Translations under genes and position numbers: made by a program
Shown here: in pieces, positions 1-35,146 of the stretch
How positions within the stretch are numbered: position 1 is the stretch's first letter
How the letters are laid out: each line of letters starts with the position of its first letter
Notes under the pieces: generated by a model
What the model was told of the DNA's origin: nothing
Seen by the model: only the letters and a program-made list of their open reading frames with translations
The model's database searches: none
DNA from: Hydrogenophaga borbori
Lineage (GTDB): Bacteria > Pseudomonadota > Gammaproteobacteria > Burkholderiales > Burkholderiaceae_C
Direction: 5' to 3'
Assembly: GCF_003417535.1 (NCBI RefSeq)
Contig: NZ_QVLS01000002.1
Coordinates: 248,001 to 312,000, forward strand
Length of the DNA: 64,000 nucleotides

Positions 1-3000
1 TTCCTGGAAATGGCGCTGGCCGCCAGCCGCCAGGTCTGGGGCGAGGCGCGTGCGCTGCACGAGGTGGCGATCGTCGAGCCGCTGGCCTTCGAGGGCGAGG
101 AGGCCCGCACGGTGCAGGTCGTCGTGCGCCGGCCCGAGGGCGAGGCCGCCAGCGTCGAGGTGCTGTCGCAGGCCGATGGCGCCGATGAGGACGCGTGGCA
201 ACGGCACGTGCTGGGCCGCTACGCCGACCCGGCCGAGCGCGCCGACGCGCCGCTGCCCGAGCCGCGCGAGGCCGTGCGGGAACGCTGCACCCGCACGCTG
301 GACGGCGCCGCGCACCGCGAGGGCCTGCGCGCGCGCCGGCTGGACTTCGGTCCCAGCCTGCACGGCGTGCAACGCCTGCACCGCCAGGACGGCGAAGCCC
401 TGGGCGAGATCGAACTGCCCGCCGCCGCCGGCGCGGGCGACTACCTGCTGCACCCGGCCCTGCTCGACGCCTGCCTGCAGGTGATGGCGGCGGCGCTGCC
501 CGAGCGCACGGCCGCCGGCCAGGCCTACCTGCCGATGGCGATCGAGCGCCTGCAATGGCACCGCACGCCGGGGCCGCGGGTGACCAGCCACGCGCGCATC
601 GCCGTGGGCGAGGGCGGGGCGGGGCTGCTCAAGGCCAGCGTCACCGTCGCCGACGAGCACGGGCCGGTGGCCACGCTGGAGGGCATCGCGCTGCGCCCGC
701 TGGGCGCGGGCGAGGCCCCGGTCTACGCGATCGAATGGCCGCGCGCGAGCGACGCCGCCTGGCTGCCCGCGCCCGCCGAGCTGGCCGCGTGCGCCGGCCC
801 GCTGCTCGACGGCCTGGCGCGCGAGCATGGCCTGGACGACTACCACCAGGCCTTCCTGGCGCTGGAGTCCCTGAGCGCCGACTGGATCGTGCGCGCGCTG
901 GCCGAGCTGGGCTGGCGCCCCGCGGCCGGCGAGCGGGTGGAAGCCGCCGCGCTGGCGCGCACGCTCGGCGTGGCGCCGCGCTACCACCGCCTGCTGCCGC
1001 GCCTGCTGGCCATCCTGGCCGAGGACGGCGTGCTGCGCGCCGAGGGCGGGGCCTGGCGCGTGCTGCACTGGCCCACGCCGGCCGACCCCCTGCAGCGCCT
1101 GCCCGCGCTGCTGCAGCGCCACCCGGCCGCGCGCCCGCGCTTCACGCTCACCGCGAACTGCGGCGCGGCGCTGGGCGGCATCCTGCGCGGCGCGGTGGAC
1201 CCGCTGCACCGGCTGTTCCCCGACGGCTCGGCCGCGCTGGCCGAGGCCCTGTACCGCGACGCCCCCGAGGCCAAGGCCTACAACCAACTGGTGCGCGAAA
1301 CCGTTCGCGTCGCGCTGCGCCAACTGCCCCCGGGCCAGCGCCTGCGCGTGCTGGAGGTGGGCGGCGGCACCGGCGGCACCACCGCCTGGCTGGCGCCCGC
1401 GCTGCCCGCCGGGCGCTGCGACTACCTGTTCACCGACGTCGGCCCCTCCATGGTGGCGCGCGCGAAGGAGGCCTTCGCGGCGCACCGCTTCATGGCCTTC
1501 CAGGCCCTGGACCTGGAGCAGGACCTGGCCGCGCAGGGCCTGGACGGGCGCCGCTTCGACCTCGTGATCGCCTCCAACGTGGTCCACGCCACCGCCGACC
1601 TGCGCCGCACCCTGGGCCGCCTGCGCGGGGCGCTGGCGCCCGGCGGCACCCTGCTGATGCTGGAGGTGGCCGGCGACGAGCGCTGGATCGACATCACCTT
1701 CGGCCTCACCGAGGGCTGGTGGCGCTTCACCGACACCGACCTGCGGCCCCGCCAGCCGCTGCTGTCGCGCGAGCGCTGGCTGTCGCTGCTGGCCGAGACC
1801 GGCTTCGAGGCCGCGGCCATCGATTCGCCCGACCCGCGATCGCGCGAGGTGCTGCTGGCCGCGCGAAAACCGGTGGAAGCGCAGGAGCCGATGCCCACGG
1901 GCGGGCGCTGGCTGCTGCTGACCGATCAACAGGGCGTGGGCGACGCCCTGGCCGCCGGCCTGCGTGGGGCCGGCCAGGTGGTGGACCTGCGGCCCGCGAA
2001 CGCCGCCACCGGGGCCGACGCCGCCGCGCTGCGCCAGGCCCTGGCCGGTGCCGATTGGCGGGGCGTGGTCCACCTCGGCAGCCTCGACACGTCCCCGGCC
2101 CCTGCCGGCGCCGTGGTGCCTTCGCTGCGCGCCGGCCTCGGCTCGCTGCTGGATCTGGTGCAGGCCATGGGCGCCACCGCGTTCGCCACCGCGCCGCGCC
2201 TGTGGATCGCCACGCGCGGCGCGGTGGCCGTCGATGGCGCCGACGCGGTCGACGCCGCGCAGGCGCCGACCTGGGGCCTGGGCAAGGTCATTGCGCTGGA
2301 GCACCCCGAGTGGCGCGCCAGCTGCGTCGATCTCGATCCGCGGGCCGATGCGTCCGCGATGGCCGGCGGCCTGCTGCGCGCGCTGGCCGCGGCCGATGCC
2401 GAGGACCAGGTCGCGCTGCGCGGCGGTCGGCGCCACGTGGCGCGCCTGGCGCCCTTCCCGCTGGTGGCCGCCGACGACGCGCCGGTGCGACTGGAAAAAG
2501 CCGCCAGCGGCGTGTTCGACGACATGGCCCTGCGCCCGATGGCGCGGCGCGCGCCCGGCCCGGGCGAGGTCGAGATCGCGGTGCGCGCGGCCGGCCTGAA
2601 CTTTCGCGACATCATGAACGCCGTCGCCCTGCGCGACGACCCCGAGCCCCTGGGCGGCGAATGCGCCGGGCGCATCGTGCGCGTGGGCGAAGGCGTCACC
2701 CGCTTCGCCGTGGGCGACGCCGTGGTGGCCACGGGCGAAGCCTGTTTTGCCAGCCACGTGACCACGCAGGAACGCCACGTGGCGCCGCTGCCGCGCGGCC
2801 TGGGCTACGCCCAGGCGGCCACGCTGCCCTTTGCCTTCATGACCGCCTGCCACGCGCTGCACACGCTCGGCGGGCTGCGCCCGGGCCAGCGCGTGCTCAT
2901 CCACGCCGGTGCCGGCGGCGTGGGCATGGCGGCCCTCCAGCTGGCGCGGCGCGCGGGGGCGCAGGTGTTCGCCACCGCCGGCAGCGAGCCCAAGCGCGCC

Positions 3001-4678
3001 ACGCTGCGCGCGCTCGGCGTCGACCACGTCATGGACTCGCGCACGCTGGACTTCGCCGACGAGGTGCTGCGCCTCACGCAGGGCCGCGGCGTGGACCTGG
3101 TGCTCAATTCGCTCGCCGGCGACTTCATCGCGGCCAGCGTGCGCTGCCTGGCGGCCGATGGCGTTTTCCTGGAGATCGGCAAGCGCGACATCTGGACGCC
3201 CGAGCGCTTCGCGCAGGAGCGCCCCCAGGCGCGCTACCACGCCATCGACCTCAACGCCCAGCGCTACCAGGACCCGGCCGCCGCCCAGGCCCTGTTCGAG
3301 CGGGTGATGGGCCTGGTGAACGCGGGTGAGCTGCAGCCGCTGCCGTACCACGCCTTTGCGCTGGCGCGCGGCGCCGAGGCCTTCCGCTTCATGGCCCAGG
3401 CGCGCCACACCGGCAAGGTGGTGCTCACGCGCCACGATCCGGCGCAGGCCTGCATGGAATCGCTCTCGCCCGAGGCCAGCTACCTGGTCACGGGTGGCCT
3501 CTCGGGCCTGGGCCTGATCAGCGCCATGCGGCTGGCCGAGCAGGGCGCGCGCCACCTGGTGCTGGTGGGCCGCCGCGCACCCGGCGAGGCCGCCCTGGCC
3601 ACGCTGGACGCCATGCGCGCGCTCGGCGCGCAGCTCAAGCTGGTGCAGGCCGACATGTCGCGCGCCGACGAAGTGGCGCGCGTGCTGGACCTGATCGGCG
3701 AGGACCACCCGCTGCGCGGCGTCATTCACAGCGCCGGCGTGCTGGAAGACGGCGCCCTGCAGCAGCAGACCTGGGAGCGCTTCGCGCGCCCGCTGGGCCC
3801 CAAGGTGGAGGGCGCCTGGGCCCTGCACGCGCTCACGCGCGAGCTGCCGTTGGACTTCTTCGTTCTGTATTCCTCGGTGGCCGGCCTGCTGGGTTCGTCC
3901 GGCCAGGGCAACCACGCGGCCGCCAACGCCTTCCTCGACGCGCTCGCGCTGCACCGCCGCGCGCAAGGCCTGCCGGGACTGAGCATCGCCTGGGGCGCCT
4001 GGAGCGAGGTCGGCGCCGCCGCCGACCGCGCGATCGACCAGCGCGTGGGCGCGCGCGGCATCGAAGCGATCGCGCCGCGCATGGGCCTGGACCTGCTGCA
4101 GTCGCTGATGCGCAGCGAGGCCACCAGCGTGGGCGTGTTCCCGGTGCGCTGGGAGCGCTTCCTGGAAGCGGGCGCGCCGCCGCTGCTGGAGCGCTTCCGC
4201 GCCGCGGCGCGCAGCGAGGCGCCCCGCGCGGCGAGCGCGCCGGCGCCCGAGCGCGGCGCCTCGCTGGCCGATCAACTCAAGGGGCTGTCGAGCGCGCAGC
4301 GCGCCGAGCGCCTGCTCGCCTTCGTCGGCGAGCACGTGGCGCGCGTGGTCGACGTGGCCGACGCCCGCCGCATCGACCCGCGCCAGCCGCTCAACGAGCT
4401 GGGCCTGGACTCGCTGATGGCCGTGGACCTGCGCAACCGCCTGGGCAAGGACCTGGGCCTGGCGCGCGGCCTGCCCGCCACCCTGGTGTTCGACTACCCC
4501 ACGCTGGACGCGCTGGCCGCGTACATCGGGCAGCTGCTGGCGCCGCAGGCCGAGACCGAAGCCGCCGCCGCGCCCGCGCCCGTGCCCACGGCCAGTGGCG
4601 CGGTCGAGGCCATCGATGACCTGAGCGACGAGGAGATCGAGGCCTTGTTTGCGAAGAAGCTGCAGAGAAAGCCATCGG

Positions 4679-4686
<8 letters not shown>
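1..4686 (+). CDS. Type I polyketide synthase, 5'-truncated by window edge (DH-cMT-ER-KR-ACP)
   Basis: The frame is open from base 1 (Phe-Leu-Glu-Met...), so the start lies outside the window; the ATG at 10 is internal to a dehydratase domain. Residues 1-235 are DH lacking its N-terminal His half; the second half keeps HPALLDACLQ (Asp156). Near residue 451 is the SAM motif of a C-methyltransferase (LEVGGGTGGTT). The enoylreductase follows (GLNFRDIMN; NADPH loop HAGAGGVGMAALQ near 968), then the ketoreductase (YLVTGGLSGLG near 1161) and an ACP (LGLDSLMAVDL, Ser1471). KS and AT must be encoded upstream. If all domains work, the module adds an alpha-methyl, fully reduced unit. Oddity: the KR active-site YxxxN reads HxxxN (GQGNHAAAN). 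The acidic tail (LSDEEIEALFAKKL) looks like a C-terminal docking element. The next gene overlaps it by 8 bases. Confidence 0.95.
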
Positions 4687-11431
<6,745 letters not shown>

Positions 11432-11458
11432 AGCGATTCACACCCTTTAGGAAACACC

Positions 11459-17976
<6,518 letters not shown>

Positions 17977-17980
<4 letters not shown>

Positions 17981-18963
17981 ACCGTGTGCCGTTCGTGCGC
18001 CCCGCGCGCCGCTGGCTGGCCCAGCGCTCCAGCCGCCAGTGGGCGGTGCTGTTCGCGCTGGCCTTCGCGCTGGTGTGGTCGCTGGTCGAGGTGCTGGTCA
18101 CGCAGCTGCACCAGGCCTACAGCCTGGTGCAGGTCGAGGGCGTGCGCTTCGGCGTGCAGCTGCTGCTGATGGTGCTGCTGTGGACCTGGCGCGGCGACGC
18201 CGGCCAGGGCTGGTGGCGCAGCCGGCGCGCGCCCTGGCACGTGTTGCGCGGCCTGTCCATGCTGGCCTTGCCCTTCGCCTTCGCCGCCGCGGTCTACTCG
18301 GGCGTGTCCATCCCGCTCGCGCTCTCGGGCCTGTGGTTCGCGCCCCTGTTCGCGCTGGCGCTGGCGGCGCTGTGGCTGCGCGAGCGGCCGCCCGCCGTGC
18401 TGTGGCTGGGCGCGCTGGCGGGGCTGGGGGCCGTGTTGCTGCTGTTCCAGCCGGCGCTGCCGGGCTCGCCAGCGGCGCTGCTGATGCCGCTGCTGTCGGG
18501 CGCGGCCCTCGCGGTCTACCTGTTGCTGACGCGCCTGCTGCGCGACGAACCCGTGCAGACGGGGCTGTTCTTCGTCGCCGCCGTGGGCCTGCTGGTGTTG
18601 CTGCCCTTCCTGCCCGGCGTGTGGGTGCGGCCCAGCGCGCGCGACCTGGCGCTGCTGGCGGGCGTCGGCGCCTTCGGTTACCTGGCGCTGTGGCTGCTCG
18701 ACCAGGCGCTGCGCCGCTGGTCGCTGTCGCACCTGGCGCCCCTGCTGTACGCGCACGTGCTGGTGCTGCAGTGGCTGCCGGCGCTGTGGCGGGGCCAGTG
18801 GCCGTCGTGGCGATTGGTGCTGGCCTCGGCGCTGATCGGCGGGGTGGTGGCCATCGTGTGGTGGCGCGCCTCGGCGCGCCGCGTGGCGAGGGCCGGAACC
18901 GGCGATTCCTTGATCGGCGATTCGGGGCTCGGTGCACCGGTGTCGGTGCGGGGAGGGCTGTGA
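17977..18963 (+). CDS. EamA/DMT-family transporter, first of a tandem pair
   Basis: 328 residues with about ten hydrophobic segments, the usual drug/metabolite transporter size and layout (two five-helix halves). I chose the GTG at 17977, which overlaps the previous stop as GTGA and has GGAGG at 17962-17966; the ATG at 17959 would put the ribosome site inside the coding region. It is clearly paralogous to the next gene: both share the WFAPL/WVAPL segment, a WLRE-type turn, and the pattern TR-x-LR-(D/E)E-x-VQ in the second half. DMT proteins export small molecules or metabolites across the inner membrane. Lying inside the synthase operon, this pair plausibly exports the product or a precursor, or supplies substrate; direction and cargo cannot be read from the sequence. 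Confidence 0.9.
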
Positions 18964-19007
18964 TGAGCGCCGCCGCGCCGCGCGCCGCACGGAGCATGGT
19001 CCCATGA
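18963..19007 (+). other. Bridging mini-ORF between the two transporter genes (14 codons)
   Basis: An ATG at 18963 shares its first base with the upstream stop (TGATG). The frame runs 14 codons and its TGA (19005-19007) overlaps the next gene's ATG as ATGA. It would carry terminating ribosomes across the 40-base gap, so a translational-coupling role is possible. It may equally be chance; no conserved peptide is evident. Confidence 0.2.
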
Positions 19008-19917
19008 CCACCGGTCTGGCCACGCCGGCCTGGGCCGCGCCGCTGGGCGACGGCCGCCGCGCGCTGCTGCTGCTCGCGCTGTTCGTGCTCTCCTGGACCC
19101 TGCTCGAAGGCGTGGTCGGCGCGCAGTTCCAGCAGCCCTACCACCTGATGCAGATCGTGTGGTGCCGCTACGCCGTGCACCTGGCCTGCCTGCTGCTGGT
19201 CTGCGGCTGGCGCGAGCCCTCGCGGCTGTGGCGCACGCGCCGCCCGGTGTTCCAGCTGCTGCGCTCGCTGTGCATGCTGGTCATGCCCCTGAGCTTCGCG
19301 CTGGCCCTGGTCGGCGGTGTGGGCGGGCACACCGTGTGGGCGCTGTTCTGGGTGGCTCCGCTGCTGATCCTGGCGCTTTCGCGCGGCTGGCTGCGCGAAG
19401 CCGTGCCGCCGCTGGCCTGGGCGGCGGCCGCGCTCGGCGCGCTGGCCGCGGTGCTGCTGCTGCAACCCCATTGGCCCGCCGCGCCGGGCCGGCTGGCCTG
19501 GCCGCTGGCCATGGCGGCCTCGTTCGCCCTGTACGTGGCCATGACGCGCCAGCTGCGCGAGGAGACCGTGCAGGCCAACCTGTTCTACACCGCCGCCGGC
19601 GTGTTCGCGCTGCTGACGCCGCTCATGCCCTGGGTGTGGGTGACGCCCAGCGCGCACGACGCGCTGGTGCTGGCCGGTATCGGCGTGGTGGGCCTGCTGG
19701 GCCTGTGGGCGCTGGACCGCGCCTGCGAGGCCGCGCCGGTGTCGCTGGCCGCGCCGGTCCTGGTGCTGCACCTGGCTGGTATGTTCGGCATCGAATCCCT
19801 GGCCCGAGGCAGCGGGCCGTCGCGCGGGCAGTGGCTGGCGCTGTTGTTGATCGGCGTGGCCGTGCTGCTCGCCTGGCGGGTGTCCGCCGGCCCGCGCGGC
19901 GCGCCAGGGACTTCCCC

Positions 19918-19921
<4 letters not shown>
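19004..19921 (+). CDS. EamA/DMT-family transporter, second of a tandem pair
   Basis: 305 residues, about ten membrane segments, paralogous to the preceding gene. The ATG at 19004 has GGAG (18991-18994) at nine bases; an extension back to 18932 lies out of frame within the upstream gene's coding region and reads as Arg/Cys-rich, non-membrane sequence. Its stop overlaps the ATG of the following NRPS as ATGA, so it is translationally coupled to the synthase. Two neighbouring DMT genes suggest either a heterodimeric exporter or recent duplication. The pair sits exactly between a PKS with an acidic C-terminal tail and an NRPS with N-terminal docking domains, so the gene order is interrupted where the proteins are predicted to touch. 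Confidence 0.9.
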
Positions 19922-23541
<3,620 letters not shown>

Positions 23542-23544
23542 CGG

Positions 23545-31429
<7,885 letters not shown>

Positions 31430-31433
<4 letters not shown>

Positions 31434-32197
31434 CGCCCCTGTACTTCGGCGAGCGATCGCGCCGCCTGTTCGGCCTCTACACCCCCGCGCGCGCTGGCGG
31501 CGGCCGCGCGCGCGGCGCCGTGCTGTGCGCGCCCTGGGGCCCCGAGTACCTGCGCGCGCACCGCAGCATGGCCCAGCTGGGCAAATGGCTCAGCGAGGCC
31601 GGCGTGCACGTGCTGCGCTTCGACTGCCACGGCACCGGCGACTCGGCCGGTGACATGGGCGATGCGCGCATCGACGGCTGGACAGGCGACGTGATGACCG
31701 CCATCGACGAATTGAAGGACACGGCGGGCCTGCAGCGTGTGACCCTGGTAGGCCTGCGCCTGGGCGCCACGCTCGCGGCGCGCGCGGCCACCAAGCGCCG
31801 CCGCGACGTGGACGGCCTGGTGCTGTGGGACCCGGTGCTCAGCGGGCGCGAGCACCTGGCCGAACTGCGCGCGCTGCACGAACAGACCCTGCGCACGCGC
31901 GGCCTGAGCGCGGGACCCTCGGAGCTGCTGGGCTTTGCGCTGAGCGAGGCGCTGGTGCAGGACATCGAGGCCATCGACTTGTTGAACCCCATGCCCACCT
32001 GGCCCGCGCGCAGCCTGGCCGTGGTGAGCGAACACCGCGAGGCCTGGGGCGCGCTGGGCGCGGCGCTGCCGCCGGGCGACGGCTCGGCGCTGGAGCGCAT
32101 CGAGGTGCAGCCCGCCTGGCTGGAGGACCGGCACTCGGGCGCGGGGGCCGTGCCGGTGAAGCTGCTGCGCCGCGTGGTGGAGTGGACGGTGTCATGA
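31430..32197 (+). CDS. Alpha/beta hydrolase, exosortase-A-associated hydrolase 2-like, nucleophile replaced
   Basis: 255 residues, ATGA overlap with the NRPS upstream and the next hydrolase downstream. The fold is recognisable from LRFDCHGTGDSAGD and the strand-turn-helix VTLVGLRLGATLA, but the nucleophile elbow G-x-S-x-G reads G108-L-R110-L-G112: Arg replaces Ser. From memory, the hydrolase-2 family next to exosortase/EPS loci shows the same GLRLG, so this is probably a family trait, not recent decay. Such proteins occur invariably with a second, distantly related hydrolase, as here. It may be a non-catalytic partner, perhaps presenting carrier-bound acyl groups to the Cys hydrolase. Location is cytoplasmic (no signal peptide). 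A paralogue sits in arm 2 at the equivalent place. Confidence 0.85.
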
Positions 32198-33099
32198 CGA
32201 GCCCCCACGCCGCCGAACAAACGCTCCTGCTCGGCCCGGCCAATGGCCTGGTCGGTGTCATCACGCCGCCGCTGCCGCCAGCGAATGGCCAGGCGCCGCG
32301 CGAAGACCCGCCCTTCGTCATCATCCTCAACGCCGGCATCATCCACCGCGTGGGCCCCAACCGCCTGCACGTGTCCCTGGCCCGTGCGCTCTCGGCCGAT
32401 GGCTTCCCCGTGCTGCGCGTGGACCTCTCGGGCCTGGGCGACAGCCAGGGCCGAGAGGACGGATCGGCCCCGCTGGACGCGGCCCTGGCCGACATCCGCG
32501 ACACCATCGACACCCTGCAGGCCACGCGGCAGGTGAAGCGCGTGGTGCTGATGGGCCTGTGCTCCGGCGCGGACCACTCGGTCATCTACGCGGCCAGCGA
32601 CCCGCGCGTGGTCGGTGTGGTGCTGCTGGACCCATCGATCCCGCGCACCAAGGGCTACTACCTCAAGCACTACTCGGGCCGCCTGCTGAGCCTGCGCACC
32701 TGGAAGAACGTGGCCCTGGGGCGGCACCCCGTGTGGCAGCTGCTCAAGCGCCGCGCGCATGGGGCGCCGGTGGGCGAGGGCGACGCGGCGGGCGGCGACA
32801 TGGCGGCGGCCCGCCCGGCCGTGACCCTGGAGCACCCCGAGGTGCGGGCCTTTCTCGAGAACGCCTATGGCCGCGCGCTGGGCAACGGCGCGTTGTTCCT
32901 CACCGTGCTCACCTCCGACCGCGAGCGCCAGCACAACTACCGCCGGCAACTGCAGGACGCGTTCCCCGCGCTGGACTTCAACGGCCGCCTGCTGATCGAG
33001 TACTTCGAGCGCTGCGACCACACGTTCACGACACTGGCGAGCCAGCAAAGGTTGGTGGGCTTGGTGAGAAGGTGGATGGGGGCGGCGGGGTTTCGGTGA
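32194..33099 (+). CDS. Alpha/beta hydrolase, exosortase-A-associated hydrolase 1-like, Cys nucleophile
   Basis: 301 residues, ATGA overlap with the previous gene. The core shows FPVLRVDLSGLGDSQG and the elbow VVLMGLCSGAD, where Cys123 occupies the Ser position of GxSxG; a candidate catalytic His is in CDHTF near the C-terminus. No signal peptide. Known families nearest in appearance are the hydrolase-1 proteins of exosortase/EPS loci. Stand-alone or fused thioesterases with Cys nucleophiles are known in a few NRPS systems (for example those making obafluorin and sulfazecin), so a transferase, cyclising or releasing role on the PCP-bound chain is a reasonable inference here because the arm lacks a thioesterase. 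It is the last gene of arm 1. Confidence 0.85.
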   Translation: MTSPHAAEQTLLLGPANGLVGVITPPLPPANGQAPREDPPFVIILNAGIIHRVGPNRLHVSLARALSADGFPVLRVDLSGLGDSQGREDGSAPLDAALADIRDTIDTLQATRQVKRVVLMGLCSGADHSVIYAASDPRVVGVVLLDPSIPRTKGYYLKHYSGRLLSLRTWKNVALGRHPVWQLLKRRAHGAPVGEGDAAGGDMAAARPAVTLEHPEVRAFLENAYGRALGNGALFLTVLTSDRERQHNYRRQLQDAFPALDFNGRLLIEYFERCDHTFTTLASQQRLVGLVRRWMGAAGFR

Positions 33100-33145
33100 G
33101 GGAGGACGTCAAGTCCCGCACAGGCCTTCGGGCGCGGCCGGGATG

Positions 33146-33162
33146 GCCGGGTAATGACCGGC
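33146..33162 (+). terminator. Short GC hairpin after arm 1, possible terminator
   Basis: GCCGG (33146-33150) and CCGGC (33158-33162) flank a seven-base loop about 50 bases after the last gene of arm 1. There is no U-tract, so intrinsic termination is doubtful; in this GC-rich setting such stems also arise by chance. Confidence 0.2.
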
Positions 33163-33241
33163 GGGCGGCGCAAGACGTGATCACTTCATAAGGCGCTTTT
33201 CGCGGGCCTGCGAGGCAGCCGCGGCATGATGCGCGCCCGTG

Positions 33242-34243
33242 ATGCTCTCGGCTTTCTATACACGGCAAGGCGACGCCCGCGACGTGCTTCGGGTGGACGA
33301 ACTGAATCTGCCCACGCCCGCAAGGGGTGAAGTGCGCGTCAAGGTGTTTGCGTCCGGCATCAACCCGGCCGACGTCAAGCGGCGTGCCGGTGCCATCGCG
33401 AGGCCCATGGTGTTTCCGATCGTTATTCCGCACAGCGATGGCGCGGGCGTGATTGATGCGGTCGGCGCTGGCGTGTCACCGGCCCGCGAGGGTGAGCGCG
33501 TATGGTTGTGGAACGCGCAATGGTGTCGGGCGTTCGGCACCGCCGCCGAATTCATCGCGCTTCCCAGCGCACACGCGGTCCCGCTCCCGCCGTCGGCGTC
33601 GTTCGAAGTGGGTGCCGCCTTGGGCGTTCCCGGCATGACCGCGCACCGATGCATCTCCGTGTTGAACGATTTGCGGAACCGATCGGTCTTGGTCTTCGGG
33701 GCAAGCGGCGCCGTCGGGCGCCTCTGCGTCCAGTTCGCCAAGTCACGCGGCGCCATGGTTGCGGGCGTCGTCCGCACGCCATCGGGCAAGGCGTCCCTGA
33801 GCGACGTCGGCGCCGATGGCTGCTTCATTGCCAGCGACCCCGGGTTCGTGCAAGCCGTGACGTGCTTCGCCGGGTCTCGCGGCGTGGACCACATCGTGGA
33901 CGTCGACTTCGCGGCAAACGTTGGGCTCTACTTGGGTTTGCTCGCAAGACACGGGTCGGTGGTGGTCTTCGGTTCGGCGTCCGGCATGCGGCCCGCCGTC
34001 GACGTTCTGCCGCTTCAGAAACACGGCGTCACGCTGCATTTCGTCTCTGGCGCGGAGCAGCCCCGTCATTGCCGCGACCAGGCCATTCAACACATCAACC
34101 AGATGCTGGCGGCGCGTCGTCTGTCCGTTCGTTTGCCTGTTGCCTACCGCCTTCAGGACATCGCCGGCGCGCACGAGCGTGTCGAGGCCGGCGCCGCCGG
34201 CAAGGTCATTCTCGACATCGCCCTGCCGGGCGCTGCCGGTTGA
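33242..34243 (+). CDS. Zinc-independent NADPH:quinone reductase-like oxidoreductase (MDR family)
   Basis: 333 residues, the usual size for quinone-reductase-like medium-chain dehydrogenases. Seen: an N-terminal GroES-like half (ASGINPADVKRRAG, GAGVIDAVGAGV) and a Rossmann half with VFGASGAVGRLCVQFAK. The structural zinc cysteines of alcohol dehydrogenases are absent. GTG at 33239 and ATG at 33242 are both possible; neither has a clear ribosome site. The substrate is unknown; such enzymes reduce quinones or activated enones with NADPH. Base composition is visibly less GC-rich than in the synthase genes, and codons such as GTT, CTT and AAA are commoner, which marks this gene and the next few as a separate segment. 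It could also act on the polyketide, but position between the arms is the only support. Confidence 0.85.
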   Translation: MLSAFYTRQGDARDVLRVDELNLPTPARGEVRVKVFASGINPADVKRRAGAIARPMVFPIVIPHSDGAGVIDAVGAGVSPAREGERVWLWNAQWCRAFGTAAEFIALPSAHAVPLPPSASFEVGAALGVPGMTAHRCISVLNDLRNRSVLVFGASGAVGRLCVQFAKSRGAMVAGVVRTPSGKASLSDVGADGCFIASDPGFVQAVTCFAGSRGVDHIVDVDFAANVGLYLGLLARHGSVVVFGSASGMRPAVDVLPLQKHGVTLHFVSGAEQPRHCRDQAIQHINQMLAARRLSVRLPVAYRLQDIAGAHERVEAGAAGKVILDIALPGAAG

Positions 34244-34247
34244 CGCC

Positions 34248-35132
34248 GTGCACGCTGGTCTTCTTGCCCTCGCTGCGGCGCTTCTCTTCTCGAGCAAGAG
34301 CGTGCTGATCAAGCTCGCTTATGCCGCCGGCGGCAACGCGGAGGCGCTGCTGGCCTTGCGAATGCTGATCGCGCTGCCCATCTACCTGTCGGTCTGGCTC
34401 GTGGCCCGTCTCCGCGGGTCGGTCAGGCCGGTTTCTCGGTCGGCCCTGGTGACAAGTGGGGGAATAGGCGTGCTGGGCTATGCGGTATCGAGCTACCTCG
34501 ACATGAAAGGTCTCGAGTACGTCTCGGCGCCTGTCGAGCGCTTGATCCTGTTCACGTACCCCTTCTTTGTGGCGGTGATGGGAGCCGGTTGGTTCGGCCA
34601 TCGACTGCAGCGCCGTGCGTTGGCCGGCCTTTTCGTCAGCTATGCGGGCCTGGCTTTGGTTCTGTTTGAAGGTTTGGCAGGCACCACCGCCACGGTGGGC
34701 GCCATCGGTGTCGTCCTGGTTTTTGGCTCCGCCTGGACCTATGCCTTGTTCCAACTGCTGGCGAGCACCGCCGTGCGCGGCGTGGGCGCCGTCGCCTTCA
34801 CGTGCATCTCGATGTCGGCTGCCGCTCTTTGCACGATCGCCGCCTGTGGCATTGCACAACCGACGGACGGGTGGTTCGCGCACACCGACGTTCTGGTCTA
34901 CGCGGGCCTCCTGGCCGTGCTCGGCACGGTGCTCCCGTCCTTTCTTCTCAGCGCCGCGCTGAAAACCTTGTCGCCTCAGGCCCACTCGGCCATTGGCGCG
35001 GTCGGCCCCGTCTTCACGATCCTGCTGTCCATGGCCATCCTCGGTGATTCGATGGGGCCTCTGGCCATGCTGGGGAGCGTGTTCGTCGTTGCCGGCGCGA
35101 CATGGTTCGTCAGCAAGGACAGCGGCGCGTGA
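34248..35132 (+). CDS. EamA/DMT-family transporter
   Basis: 294 residues with about ten hydrophobic segments and two EamA-like halves (ends AILGDSMGPLAMLGSVFVVAGATWF). The start is taken as GTG at 34248, four bases after the previous stop; no ATG lies nearby in frame, and upstream residues are non-hydrophobic. It resembles general amino-acid/metabolite exporters and is not an obvious paralogue of the tandem pair at 18-20 kb: the TR-x-LR-(D/E)E-x-VQ pattern is missing. Probably co-transcribed with the oxidoreductase. The cargo is not predictable. Confidence 0.85.
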   Translation: MHAGLLALAAALLFSSKSVLIKLAYAAGGNAEALLALRMLIALPIYLSVWLVARLRGSVRPVSRSALVTSGGIGVLGYAVSSYLDMKGLEYVSAPVERLILFTYPFFVAVMGAGWFGHRLQRRALAGLFVSYAGLALVLFEGLAGTTATVGAIGVVLVFGSAWTYALFQLLASTAVRGVGAVAFTCISMSAAALCTIAACGIAQPTDGWFAHTDVLVYAGLLAVLGTVLPSFLLSAALKTLSPQAHSAIGAVGPVFTILLSMAILGDSMGPLAMLGSVFVVAGATWFVSKDSGA

Positions 35133-35146
35133 GGCCTGCCCCCACC

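Noticed and set aside
18932-19003. An upstream start (ATG 18932) for the second transporter
   Set aside because: It lies inside the first transporter gene and adds a Cys/Arg-rich stretch; the ATG at 19004 has its own GGAG and fits the family N-terminus.
33100-33241. A small gene between arm 1 and the oxidoreductase
   Set aside because: Only short frames without ribosome sites; nothing beyond a weak GC hairpin.
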